Part shown: positions 33,210 to 41,687 of the stretch, piece after piece
How the letters are laid out: every line of letters starts with the position of its first letter
Numbering within the stretch: position 1 is the stretch's first letter
NCBI GenBank assembly: GCA_900552005.1
Contig: URXU01000003.1
Coordinates: 1-64,000 of the forward strand
Direction of reading: 5' to 3'
Length of the DNA stretch: 64,000 nt
From: an uncultured Phascolarctobacterium sp.
GTDB lineage: Bacteria; Bacillota; Negativicutes; Acidaminococcales; Acidaminococcaceae
The notes under the pieces: model-generated
Told to the model about the DNA's origin: nothing
Seen by the model: only the letters and a program-made list of their open reading frames with translations
Databases searched by the model: none
Program-made: the position numbers and the translations under genes

Positions 33210-34085
33210 CTACTGTGCGTTAAGCGCCAACCGTAAACTGTCAATATTGCGCTGCATAATTTTCACGTAATCAAGATTTTCCCTGCGTCCCTCTTCACTC
33301 AGGCCCTCCAGCGGGTCAAGTACCGCCGTCTCAGCTCCGGTTTCACGCGCCAAGACTTCAGCAATTTTCGGATCAGTCAGGGTTTCAAAAAAGATATATT
33401 TTACCTGCTCTCTGCGCACAATTTCAGCCAGCTGCCTTAAATCTGCAGGCGTTGGTTCAGCCTGTGGTGATAATCCATTGACGGCCAGCTGCTGCAAACC
33501 ATAATCATTGGCCAGATGCCCAAAGGCAGCATGAGCGGTAACAAATACCTTTTTCTGCGCCGTACGGCTGATTTCCTGCATTTGACTGTCCAGCAGCTGC
33601 AGCTGCTGCAGATAGCGGCGGCTGTTTTCCTGGTAATAAGCGGCGTTTACCGTATCTGCCGCACAAAAGGCCTCGGTAATTCGCTCAACCTCAACAGCGG
33701 CCTTTTTCGGACTTATCCAGACATGGGGATCCTGCCTGCCGTTATTATCATATAGTCCAGACCCGGCCTGCACTGCCGTAATCTTTCTTTCCGCCAATGC
33801 TTCCAGCGCCTGCTGTGCCCACGGTTCAACGATTCCGTTATAAATAAACAGCTGAGACCTGCCTATTTTAGTCAAATCACGCGGTGAAGGCTCCCAGTCG
33901 TGCGGCTCCGCGCCATCAGGCACAAGTACTGTAACCTGCACCCGATCGCCGCCCACTGCCCTGGCAAATTCAGCCATGGGATAAAAGCTGGCGGCAACCT
34001 GCAGTTTGCTGTGGTCGGTTTCTTCTCTGACGCAGCCTGCCGTCAGCAGCAGTGCGAAAAGCAGCAGGAATAAAATCTTTTTCAT
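33210..34085 (-). CDS. znuA: Zinc/manganese-binding lipoprotein of ABC transporter
   Basis: 291 residues with a lipoprotein signal (LLLTAGC, Cys near residue 18). Metal ligands expected of cluster A-I proteins are seen: His in GAEPHDWEPSP near 62, His in DPHVWISP near 120, His in TAHAAFGH near 185, and an acidic residue in ETLTDPKIAEV near 250. The His-rich loop that marks zinc-specific ZnuA is absent, so manganese is possible. ATG at 34085 follows CAGGAGA. First of five cotranscribed genes. No Zur-like box was recognised in the upstream gap. Confidence 0.9.
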   Translation of the reverse strand: MKKILFLLLFALLLTAGCVREETDHSKLQVAASFYPMAEFARAVGGDRVQVTVLVPDGAEPHDWEPSPRDLTKIGRSQLFIYNGIVEPWAQQALEALAERKITAVQAGSGLYDNNGRQDPHVWISPKKAAVEVERITEAFCAADTVNAAYYQENSRRYLQQLQLLDSQMQEISRTAQKKVFVTAHAAFGHLANDYGLQQLAVNGLSPQAEPTPADLRQLAEIVRREQVKYIFFETLTDPKIAEVLARETGAETAVLDPLEGLSEEGRRENLDYVKIMQRNIDSLRLALNAQ

Positions 34086-34124
34086 AAAATCTCCTGTCAA
34101 AATATTCTTTCTTATTTTTATGAT

Positions 34125-34153
34125 TTGTCAAATTTCTTCTATTATACTACAAT
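34125..34153 (+). promoter_or_regulatory. Promoter of the nicotinamidase gene
   Basis: TTGTCA at 34125-34130, 17-bp spacer, TACAAT at 34148-34153. A small inverted repeat TTCTTG-N8-CAAGAA lies in the leader. Confidence 0.6.
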
Positions 34154-34214
34154 ATACGATAACAAAGAAAATGCTTCTTGTAAATAAGCAAGAACAAAGC
34201 TGGGAGTGATACAT

Positions 34215-34853
34215 ATGTTACCCGAAAAAAAATATATTGCCGCCTTTGACATAGACGCACAAAATACCTTTACGCCTGTCTGTCCGGATGAATTACCCGT
34301 TGCCGGCGGTGACGCTATCGCCGATGAGCTTAATGCGCAGGCTGCTTTTGCCGCTTTGCGTGTTGCCTCGCGTGACGCTCATCCTGCCTCCGCCTTATGG
34401 CTGAGTACTCCGCAGCAGCCGCCGCTCTCACCTATCGAAGGATATCCTGATCTTGATTTACGTTGGCCGGCTCATGCCATCGTAGGCACCAAAGGTTTCC
34501 AGTTTATCGATGGTCTTGATCCTGCCGCCTACGATTTTCAGGTTTTTAAAGGCATCGAGCCGGATAAACATCCTTACGGAGCTTGCTACCATGATCTTGC
34601 CAATAAACTTTCCACCGGCGTTATCGAATATCTCCGGTATCATGGTATTACCACAGTTATCTGCGGCGGTCTGGCTACGGACTATTGTGTTAAAAACACT
34701 GCCCTGCAGCTGCGCCAGGCAGGTTTCAATGTTATTCTTAATCTGGCTGCCTGCCGCGGCATTGCCGAAGACACTGTAACCGCAGCGCTGGAGGAAATGC
34801 GTTCTGCCGGTGTACAAATCATCAATAAGGCAGAAGATTTATCTATTTTATAA
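34215..34853 (+). CDS. pncA: Nicotinamidase / isochorismatase-family hydrolase
   Basis: 212 residues. The catalytic triad of nicotinamidases is visible: Asp in FDIDAQNTF near 12, Lys in VFKGIEPD near 116, and Cys in GLATDYCVKNTALQ near 157. It converts nicotinamide to nicotinate for NAD salvage. The metal-binding D-x-H motif of PncA appears as SRDAHPAS near 55. ATG at 34215 lies 9 bp after GGGAG; a GTG at 34206 is an alternative. Divergent from znuA. Confidence 0.85.
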   Translation: MLPEKKYIAAFDIDAQNTFTPVCPDELPVAGGDAIADELNAQAAFAALRVASRDAHPASALWLSTPQQPPLSPIEGYPDLDLRWPAHAIVGTKGFQFIDGLDPAAYDFQVFKGIEPDKHPYGACYHDLANKLSTGVIEYLRYHGITTVICGGLATDYCVKNTALQLRQAGFNVILNLAACRGIAEDTVTAALEEMRSAGVQIINKAEDLSIL

Positions 34854-34862
34854 GCGTCAAAT

Positions 34863-34947
34863 AAAATACCACTTTCAATTTATGAACTGCACCTCTAAAA
34901 CTCTAACTTTTTAGGTGCATATCATTTAGCTGAAAGTGGTATTTTTA
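34863..34947. terminator. Long nested bidirectional terminator
   Basis: 15-bp outer stem AAAATACCACTTTCA / TGAAAGTGGTATTTT (34863-34877, 34931-34945) enclosing an inner 7-bp stem TGCACCT / AGGTGCA (34888-34894, 34913-34919). It separates the convergent nicotinamidase and amidohydrolase genes. Confidence 0.8.
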
Positions 34948-34948
34948 T

Positions 34949-36184
34949 TTATTCTGTTAACTGACGCAGAACTGCTTCCAATAACTGCACGCCGCAGAGA
35001 ATATTTTCTGCTGAACTATATTCTTCCGGCGCATGGCTGATACCGTTTACACTGGGTACAAAAATCATACCTGTCGGCACTCCGGCTCCAGCCAGAATTT
35101 GGGTATCATGTCCCGCCCAGCTTGGCAGCCGGCGATATTTAAGCTGCAGTTTCTGAGCAGCCTTTTCCGCAACATCAATAATTTGCTCCGTCAGCGGTAC
35201 TGCCGCCACATGAAAATCACCGTCAATCTGCCAGCGTACACCATTGGCGCTGCAGGCTTTTTCAATGATCTTCCAAACATCACAACGTACTTTTTGCAAT
35301 ATATCGTCAGCATAAGACCGAGTTTCCACACACAGCTTTACCTTGCCGGGAACAATATTGGGCACATCAGGCTCTACCTCAAACTTGCCTACCGTAGCCA
35401 CAAAACTATTGTCACAACGGGCCAGATCCCGTACGCCCAGAATAATTTCCGCCCCGGCCGCAGCCGCATCTTTGCGCCGGTGCATCGCCGTTGTCCCGGC
35501 ATGATTTGCTTCACCAAGCAAAGTAAGATGCAGCCTGTCGTAACCAACTATATGTGTTACAATACCTGTTTGCAATTGCTGCTCATCAAGTTCGGCACCC
35601 TGCTCAATATGCAGTTCTATAAACGCTGTCAGATTCTCAAATCCTACAGCCGCTCTTTGCAGCGCATCCTGGGGCAAATCTGCCTGCCGCAGAAAATCAG
35701 CCAAAGTTTTTTCACTGCCGGGACATTTAATCATCTCCGCCTGCAGATTTCTAAACTCACCGCTGCGTGTTCGTACGCCAAAGCAGGCCAGACTAAACGC
35801 AGTACCTTCTTCTTCCACAGCAGCCAATACCTGCAGGCTGCGCCGCGGAATAAAGCCCTCCTCATGCCAGCTGCGCGCTGTTTCCAAAGCTGCCGCTATG
35901 CCCAGCGCACCGTCATAATTGCCGCCCTGCGGCACTGTATCAAGATGAGACCCGCTCATAACTGCCGGCAGGTCCGGCTCACGCCCCTTAAAAGTACCAA
36001 TTAAATTACCAATGGCATCAATCTCCGTCTGCATACCAGCAGCCTGCATTTCCTTCTGCAGATATTGCTGTGCCTGCAAAAATTCACTGCTGTAGGATAA
36101 ACGTGTTGTTCCTCCCGCCGGCAGCGCTCCAAACGCTGCCAAATGCCGCAGTGTTGACTGTATTCTTGCACTGTTTATAGCCAT
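34949..36184 (-). CDS. M20-family amidohydrolase (N-carbamoyl-L-amino-acid hydrolase / allantoate amidohydrolase type)
   Basis: 411 residues. Di-zinc site of the hydantoinase/carbamoylase family: GSHLDTVPQGGNYDGALG near 77-94, EEEGTAF near 129, and H near ELHIEQGAELDEQ at 193; the C-terminal GAGVPTGMIFVPSVNGISHAPEE contains a further metal His. It hydrolyses N-carbamoyl amino acids or allantoate. AAAAGGAGG lies 8 bp upstream. It follows the HAD gene by 33 bp, probably as an operon. Confidence 0.88.
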   Translation of the reverse strand: MAINSARIQSTLRHLAAFGALPAGGTTRLSYSSEFLQAQQYLQKEMQAAGMQTEIDAIGNLIGTFKGREPDLPAVMSGSHLDTVPQGGNYDGALGIAAALETARSWHEEGFIPRRSLQVLAAVEEEGTAFSLACFGVRTRSGEFRNLQAEMIKCPGSEKTLADFLRQADLPQDALQRAAVGFENLTAFIELHIEQGAELDEQQLQTGIVTHIVGYDRLHLTLLGEANHAGTTAMHRRKDAAAAGAEIILGVRDLARCDNSFVATVGKFEVEPDVPNIVPGKVKLCVETRSYADDILQKVRCDVWKIIEKACSANGVRWQIDGDFHVAAVPLTEQIIDVAEKAAQKLQLKYRRLPSWAGHDTQILAGAGVPTGMIFVPSVNGISHAPEEYSSAENILCGVQLLEAVLRQLTE

Positions 36185-36217
36185 AAGAAGCCTCCTTTTT
36201 ATACACGCTTTTATTGC

Positions 36218-37021
36218 TTATAAATAATCGAGAATCCTGGCAGCATGCGGCAGAATAATATCGGGTATGATATTTTCCCGCTCCACATCTTCCAAAGACG
36301 CTTCTCCTGTCAAAACCAGTATTGACAGAATATCATTATTGAGACCAAAAGCAATATCTGTAGATAATCGGTCCCCCACCATGGCAATTTCTTCCCTGCG
36401 GTAACCAGTTTTATCAAGCACAACATCCACCATATACTTATATGGCTTACCAAAAATTAATTGCGGCTGCCTGCCCGTTGCCGTTTTAATAAGTTCCAGC
36501 ATGGCACCGCAGTCAGGAATAAATTCGCCGCCTTCAATAGGGCAGCGGACATCCGGATGAGTTGCTACATAAGGTACCCCTCGATCAATCAGCCGGCAGG
36601 ACAGCGACAGCTTCTCATAATTCAGCGTCATATCAAAACCAACAACCACATAATCAACAGCTTCAGACAAACTGCGTACCAGCTGAAAACCGGCTTTTTG
36701 GATGGTTTCTTCCAGCTGCGGCGTGCCAAGCACGCAAAGTCTGGCTCCCGGCTGAACTTTACACAGATAATTGGTCAGAGCATCGGAAGAAATCAGAATG
36801 TCCCGATAAGTAACCGGCACTCCCAGGCGGTTCATTTTCTCTACATAATGTCCGTGACCTTTGGAAGAATTATTCGTCAGCAAATAATAATCCCTGCCTG
36901 CCGCTTTTAATTTATCAAAAAAACCTTCCATGCCCGGTATCAGAGTATTACCCAGATTAATGGTTCCATCCATATCAAACAAAAAACATTTTATCTGCTT
37001 TAGACGCTGTAAATCAGCCAT
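36218..37021 (-). CDS. HAD-superfamily IIA phosphatase (NagD-like)
   Basis: 267 residues. HAD motif I FDMDGTINLG at 15-24, motif II LLTNNSS near 46, motif III Lys in FGKPYKYMVD near 193, motif IV MVGDRLSTDIAFG near 216. The type IIA cap lies between motifs II and III. Substrates of relatives include p-nitrophenyl phosphate and sugar or nucleotide phosphates. GGGAGG precedes the ATG. Confidence 0.9.
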   Translation of the reverse strand: MADLQRLKQIKCFLFDMDGTINLGNTLIPGMEGFFDKLKAAGRDYYLLTNNSSKGHGHYVEKMNRLGVPVTYRDILISSDALTNYLCKVQPGARLCVLGTPQLEETIQKAGFQLVRSLSEAVDYVVVGFDMTLNYEKLSLSCRLIDRGVPYVATHPDVRCPIEGGEFIPDCGAMLELIKTATGRQPQLIFGKPYKYMVDVVLDKTGYRREEIAMVGDRLSTDIAFGLNNDILSILVLTGEASLEDVERENIIPDIILPHAARILDYL

Positions 37022-37111
37022 GACAACCTCCCAAACGGTAAGAATTTATCTTTTTATTATAATGCATTTCATGAGTACAATAAACCTTGCCCATGTAAAA
37101 TTATCCTGCTA

Positions 37112-37146
37112 GAAAAAAAGATGCATGGCAAACTGCCCATGCATCT
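37112..37146 (-). terminator. Rho-independent terminator of ABC cassette
   Basis: Stem AGATGCATGG / CCATGCATCT with T7 following on the minus strand, 9 bp beyond the ATPase stop. Confidence 0.9.
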
Positions 37147-37154
37147 TCAGATTT

Positions 37155-37949
37155 TCAGCCCAGAAGCAGACGGTCGCTGTCCATGGTATCGCCGCTGGCT
37201 TTTTCAAACATCGCCAGCAAATCAGGTATTTCAAGATTACGTTTTTCTTCCCCCTGTACATCGATCAAAACTCTGCCATTATGCAGCATGATCAGGCGAT
37301 TGCCAAAACGCAGGGCGTCACGCATATTATGAGTAATCATAAGTGTTGTCAGCTGATCTCTTTTTACAATTTTATCTGTCAGGTTCAGTACCTTTTCCGC
37401 TGTTTTTGGATCAAGTGCTGCAGTGTGTTCATCCAGCAGCAGTACCTTGGGCTTTTTCAGCGTAGCCATCAAAAGTGTCAGCGCCTGCCGCTGACCGCCG
37501 CTGAGCAGGCCAACCTTGGCCGTCATGCGCTCTTCCAGTCCCAGGTCCAGTTCTTTAAGCATTTCATAAAACCGCTCATGCTGCTCACTGGTAAAGCTCC
37601 AGGACAGTCCAGGAGTCTTGCCGCGGCGAGCCGCCAGGGCCAGATTTTCTTCAATCATCATCCCGCCTGCCGTTCCCAGCATCGGATCCTGAAACACACG
37701 GCCTATATACTGGGCTCTCTTATGCTCCGGCTTGCGGGAAACATCCTCCCCGTCAATAATAATTTTACCGCTGTCCACGGGAAATACACCGGCAATAGCA
37801 TTTAAAGTTGTTGATTTGCCGGCGCCGTTACCGCCGATAACCGTAGCGAAATCACCCGGTTTAAGGTGCAGGCTAAGTCCCTGCAAGGCACGTTTTTCAT
37901 TAATGGTCCCAGGAAAAAAAGTTTTATAGATATTTTCTACTCGCAGCAT
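37155..37949 (-). CDS. ABC transporter ATP-binding protein (TrpZ-like)
   Basis: 264 residues. Walker A GGNGAGKSTTL near 38, signature LLSGGQRQAL near 148, Walker B VLLLDEHTAALD near 168 and switch His in MITHNMRDAL near 203. The DEH (not DEP) Walker B variant is typical of the TrpXYZ-like uncharacterised transporter group. The ATG at 37949 is used; the longer frame starts at a TTG inside the permease gene. Forms a transporter with the permease just upstream and the lipoprotein at 39380. Confidence 0.92.
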   Translation of the reverse strand: MLRVENIYKTFFPGTINEKRALQGLSLHLKPGDFATVIGGNGAGKSTTLNAIAGVFPVDSGKIIIDGEDVSRKPEHKRAQYIGRVFQDPMLGTAGGMMIEENLALAARRGKTPGLSWSFTSEQHERFYEMLKELDLGLEERMTAKVGLLSGGQRQALTLLMATLKKPKVLLLDEHTAALDPKTAEKVLNLTDKIVKRDQLTTLMITHNMRDALRFGNRLIMLHNGRVLIDVQGEEKRNLEIPDLLAMFEKASGDTMDSDRLLLG

Positions 37950-37950
37950 C

Positions 37951-38835
37951 TCAGCGCACCGCCTTTCTTGCACTTACTTTGTTTTTCAGCAGCGGCATGG
38001 ACAGCGCAAAAGCTACCAGCACAGAAGTAAAGAGCTTCAAATCATTAGGCGGCATACCCATCTGCAATACCGCAGCAATAACAATACGATAAACAATAGA
38101 CCCCAAAATAACGGAAATCATGCAGTTTTTAAAGCTGCGGGTACCGAAAAGCACCTCGCCGATAATTACCGAAGCAAGACCGATAACGATGGTGCCGGTG
38201 CCCATGCCTACATCGGCAAAACCATTATTTTGTGCAACCAGCGCGCCGGAAACGGCAACCAGTGCATTGCTGAGCAGTAAACCCAAGATAATAGTAACAT
38301 CCGTATCAACACCCTGTGCGCGAATCATCTGCTGATTAAAACCGGTTGCACGAATGGCTGCGCCAATTTCCGTACCAAAGAACCAGTACAGCAGGAAACC
38401 TATTACAATGGTTACGGCAAGACCAACAATAAAAGTTGTCTCACCGCTGTTTAATCCAAATATATCTCTGCAGATTGAAAAAGTAGTATCCACACCCAAA
38501 AGCGACAGATTGGCCTTACCCATAATTCTCAGATTAACGGAATACAGAGCAATCATCGTTAAGATACCTGCCAGCAATGCCGGTATTTTCATTTTAGTGT
38601 GCAACACACCGGTAACTATGCCTGCCAGCATACCAGCAACCGCAGCTGCCGCCACTGCCGCCATCGGTCCGTATCCTGCGGCCAGCAAAGCCGCTGCCGT
38701 TGCCGCTCCCAGAGGAAAACTTCCTTCCACGGTTAAATCAGCAATATCAAGCACACGGAAAGTAACATAAACGCCCAACGCCATCACGGCCCATAACAGG
38801 CCCTGCGCTACGGTAGGCACCAATAAATCTAACAT
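37951..38835 (-). CDS. ABC transporter permease (TrpY-like)
   Basis: 294 residues, about 8-9 hydrophobic helices, of the branched-chain-type permease superfamily (LivH-like). GLASVIIGEVLFGTRSFKN near 225 is the conserved cytoplasmic loop region. Pairs with the adjacent ATPase. GGAAGGA lies before the ATG. Likely imports an amino acid or nucleobase-like ligand; substrate unknown. Confidence 0.9.
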   Translation of the reverse strand: MLDLLVPTVAQGLLWAVMALGVYVTFRVLDIADLTVEGSFPLGAATAAALLAAGYGPMAAVAAAAVAGMLAGIVTGVLHTKMKIPALLAGILTMIALYSVNLRIMGKANLSLLGVDTTFSICRDIFGLNSGETTFIVGLAVTIVIGFLLYWFFGTEIGAAIRATGFNQQMIRAQGVDTDVTIILGLLLSNALVAVSGALVAQNNGFADVGMGTGTIVIGLASVIIGEVLFGTRSFKNCMISVILGSIVYRIVIAAVLQMGMPPNDLKLFTSVLVAFALSMPLLKNKVSARKAVR

Positions 38836-38917
38836 ACTACCATCCTTCCATTTTGCACAATTTTTATATTAAATTCATGTTGCTGTTATATAATTATATT
38901 TTGTGAGGTGATTTCTT

Positions 38918-39331
38918 ATGTGGGCAATATTTGCTTTGTTATCGGCAGTCTTTGCCGCATTGACTTCCATCTTTGCCAAAATAGGCATTGAAAACGTCAA
39001 TTCTAATCTGGCTACTGCCATTCGTACCTTTATCGTTCTGATTATGGCCTGGGGAATTGTTTTTCTGACAGGCAAATTTAATCAAATTTCTGACATCAGC
39101 ACCCGCAGCTGGACCTTTCTTATTCTCAGCGGCCTTGCTACCGGGCTGTCCTGGCTCTGCTATTTCTACGCGCTGCAGATTGGTGATGCCAGCAAGGTAG
39201 TACCTGTAGATAAATTCAGCGTAGTTATTACCATGATCATGGCGTTTTTCATTCTTGGCGAAGCCGTGACTGTTAAAACCATCTTAGGCGGGTTACTGAT
39301 TACAGCAGGTACGCTCGTTCTCATATTTTAA
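38918..39331 (+). CDS. EamA-family half-size transporter (single domain)
   Basis: 137 residues with four to five membrane segments and the EamA fold once (usual DMT permeases have two copies, about 290 residues). FYALQIGDASKVVPVDKFSVVITMIMAFFILGE near 80-115 is the family signature. Such half-size members may work as homodimers. It follows GAGGTGAT and an AT-rich promoter region containing TATAAT. It sits on the opposite strand between the lipoprotein and permease genes of one ABC cassette. Confidence 0.88.
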   Translation: MWAIFALLSAVFAALTSIFAKIGIENVNSNLATAIRTFIVLIMAWGIVFLTGKFNQISDISTRSWTFLILSGLATGLSWLCYFYALQIGDASKVVPVDKFSVVITMIMAFFILGEAVTVKTILGGLLITAGTLVLIF

Positions 39332-39343
39332 GCATAAATTTAC

Positions 39344-39377
39344 AAAATGTCTGCCATAAAAATGGCAGACATTTTCT
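39344..39377. terminator. Bidirectional rho-independent terminator
   Basis: 14-bp stem AAAATGTCTGCCAT / ATGGCAGACATTTT, shared by the convergent EamA and lipoprotein genes. Confidence 0.92.
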
Positions 39378-39379
39378 TT

Positions 39380-40384
39380 TTATTCAATAACTTGTGCACC
39401 TTTTAAAACATCTTCCGGAATCGTCAAACCGATTTTCTGAGCTTCTTTTTTATTGATAAGTACCTGGAAATCTTTCTGGGCCTGAATCGGCATCTCAGAA
39501 GGTTTAGCTTTACCATTTAAAATATCGGCAGCCATCTCACCGGTCTGAACACCCAGTTTGTAGTAATCAATACCTAAAGTTGCCAGACCGCCGGATTTAA
39601 CCATGCCGCCTTCACCGCAGATAACCGGTAATTTTGCTTCCGTCGTAACTACATTTAAAGTAGGCATGGCAGATGCCAGTACATTATCCGTCGGCACATA
39701 AATTGCCTGTACTTCACCGGTCAGACTGCGAGCAGCCTGCTGAATATCATTAACTGTAGAAACAGTTGCTTCTTTGACGGTAATGCCTTTGGCAGCAGCA
39801 GCTTTTTTCAGCAGCTCTACCTGCAGCTGAGAATTAACTTCACTGGAGCAGTAAATAGTCCCTATGGTCTTGGCATTAGGAACCAGTTTAAGCAGTAAGT
39901 TCAGCTGTTCTTCCACCGGATTCATATCAGTGGTACCGGTTACGTTGCCGCCCGGCTTATCATTGGATTTTACCAGTTTAGCTGCTTCATAATCAGTTAC
40001 TGCCGTTGCTACAATGGGAATATCATGAGCCACATTGGCAACAGTCTGGGCAGCAGGTGTAGCAATCGCACAGATCAAATCTACCTTATTGCTTACAAAG
40101 CGATGCGCTATATTCTGCAGATTGGATTGGTCAGCCTGTGCGTTCTGACGGTCATAAACCACATTCTGACCTTCTTTGAAGCCCTTGGCTGCCATTCCGT
40201 CCACAAAACCTTTATTGGCGGCATCCAGAGCATCATGTTCAACCATTTGTACGATACCTACATTAACCTTCTTGTCAGCGGCATCTTTTTTGTCACTGCC
40301 GCAGCCGCCCAAAAGTCCCATGGCCAGAGTCAGCATGACACCTGCAGTAAGCGCCTTAATCTTTTTACTTTTCAATACCATCAT
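39380..40384 (-). CDS. ABC transporter substrate-binding lipoprotein (TrpX-like)
   Basis: About 334 residues. Lipobox MGLLGGC gives a lipid-modified Cys near residue 28; the mature part is a two-lobed DUF/ABC_sub_bind domain starting VNVGIVQMVEHDALDAANKGF. The family transports aromatic amino acids in some streptococci, but specificity is not visible. ATG at 40384 has AAGGA 9 bp upstream; starts at 40402 and 40381 are possible. It belongs functionally with the permease and ATPase on the same strand, beyond the EamA gene. Confidence 0.9.
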   Translation of the reverse strand: MMVLKSKKIKALTAGVMLTLAMGLLGGCGSDKKDAADKKVNVGIVQMVEHDALDAANKGFVDGMAAKGFKEGQNVVYDRQNAQADQSNLQNIAHRFVSNKVDLICAIATPAAQTVANVAHDIPIVATAVTDYEAAKLVKSNDKPGGNVTGTTDMNPVEEQLNLLLKLVPNAKTIGTIYCSSEVNSQLQVELLKKAAAAKGITVKEATVSTVNDIQQAARSLTGEVQAIYVPTDNVLASAMPTLNVVTTEAKLPVICGEGGMVKSGGLATLGIDYYKLGVQTGEMAADILNGKAKPSEMPIQAQKDFQVLINKKEAQKIGLTIPEDVLKGAQVIE

Positions 40385-40600
40385 CTTAATCATTCCTTCC
40401 ATTCTACAATGCTACTAAAACAAACGACCTTTATGGTTATTGTTGATATTGTATGCTGTTCTGAGGCACTTGTAAATGAAAAATCATTTTTTAGCAGAAT
40501 TTTATCTTTTTTACTTTTAGTTTGTATAAAATTTTACAAAAATATCATATTTGCATATTCAAAATGCCTGCTGAATATATTTTCAATTATCCTGCTTATC

Positions 40601-41590
40601 TTAATTATTATAATAGGGCGTACGACAGGGAGCCTGCCAGTACTGCATTAGTTCATCATCCATTCTGGCGATGAACAGCTGAAATCCTGACATTTCCTGT
40701 ACTGTAAACATTGCGCCAACTTTGCCGGCGGCTGCCTCAATGCCCTTATCCGCCAAATAATGGCAGCAGCTGCGGAAAACAATCAGCTGCTCCATCAGCG
40801 TAGTTGCCCCGCTGCCGCTGACAATGACCAGCAGCTTTTCACCGCTCTGCACCTCAAGATCCTGCAGCAAGGCTTCCAGCATCTTGCCAACAGTTAAAGC
40901 AGCCGGCTCCATAGGCTGCAAAATGCCGCCTTCACCGTCCGCGCCTACACCCATAAGTACGGCGCCTTCTTCTATATGTACCATTTCCGAACCGGTAACA
41001 GGATGAACAAAACCGGCAGCGGCAACAGCTAAAGAAGCCATGTTGTCAGCAAATCGCTGCGCAGCGGCAGCCACCTCAGTCAAGGATTTTCCAGCCGCAG
41101 CGGCAGCACCGGCAATCTTGTATAAAGGTACGCAGCCTGCCAGTCCGCGCCGCTCGCCGGCATGTTCCTTATCGGCTTCGGAAATATCATCCTGCACCAC
41201 AACTTTTTGAACATTAATGCCCTGCTTAAGGGCCAGCTGCATAACTATGTTTCCCGTCAGCATATCACCCGTATGATTTAAGACTATCAGCAGCACGCCA
41301 TGACCGCGTTCAGCCATTTTGACGGCTTCCAGACAGGCCTGGGGTCCAGGTGAGGCAAAAACATCGCCCGCTACGGCAATATCCACCATACCTTCGCCTA
41401 CAAAACCAACGGGAGCCGGTTCATGGCCAGTGCCACCCAACGCAACAATTGTTACTCTGTCAGCGGACGGTAATTTTTTATTGACAACTAAATTTCCCTG
41501 TTCCAACGCAACTATATCAGGATAAGCCAGAGCCAGTCCCTCCAGCATTTCAGCTGTTATTGCAGCAGGATCGTTAATAAATTTTTTCAT
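40601..41590 (-). CDS. Orphan DhaK-like dihydroxyacetone kinase subunit lacking the covalent His
   Basis: 329 residues of the DhaK fold. The N-terminal substrate loop is GGTGHEPAPVGFVGEGM near 52-68 and GDVFASPGP near 75. In DhaK the substrate is bound covalently to a His in the motif GIHGE-P-G; here the segment reads GVGADGEGG near 217-225, so the His position is Asp. No DhaL (ATP-binding) or DhaM gene is nearby. The protein therefore probably does not act as a normal dihydroxyacetone kinase; a binding or regulatory role, or a different polyol/ketose, is possible. The 40403-40600 gap upstream of the lipoprotein holds no gene. Confidence 0.85.
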   Translation of the reverse strand: MKKFINDPAAITAEMLEGLALAYPDIVALEQGNLVVNKKLPSADRVTIVALGGTGHEPAPVGFVGEGMVDIAVAGDVFASPGPQACLEAVKMAERGHGVLLIVLNHTGDMLTGNIVMQLALKQGINVQKVVVQDDISEADKEHAGERRGLAGCVPLYKIAGAAAAAGKSLTEVAAAAQRFADNMASLAVAAAGFVHPVTGSEMVHIEEGAVLMGVGADGEGGILQPMEPAALTVGKMLEALLQDLEVQSGEKLLVIVSGSGATTLMEQLIVFRSCCHYLADKGIEAAAGKVGAMFTVQEMSGFQLFIARMDDELMQYWQAPCRTPYYNN

Positions 41591-41687
41591 GCGGACGCCT
41601 CCATATATGTATCAATAAGATTATTGTAATCTATGGCTTAATAGATGTAAATTATCTTCTGCGCTTCACTATGACGCCAACAGCTGT

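Noticed and set aside
35033..36004. 323-codon open frame antisense to the amidohydrolase
   Set aside because: Same reasons; the minus-strand amidohydrolase is unambiguous.
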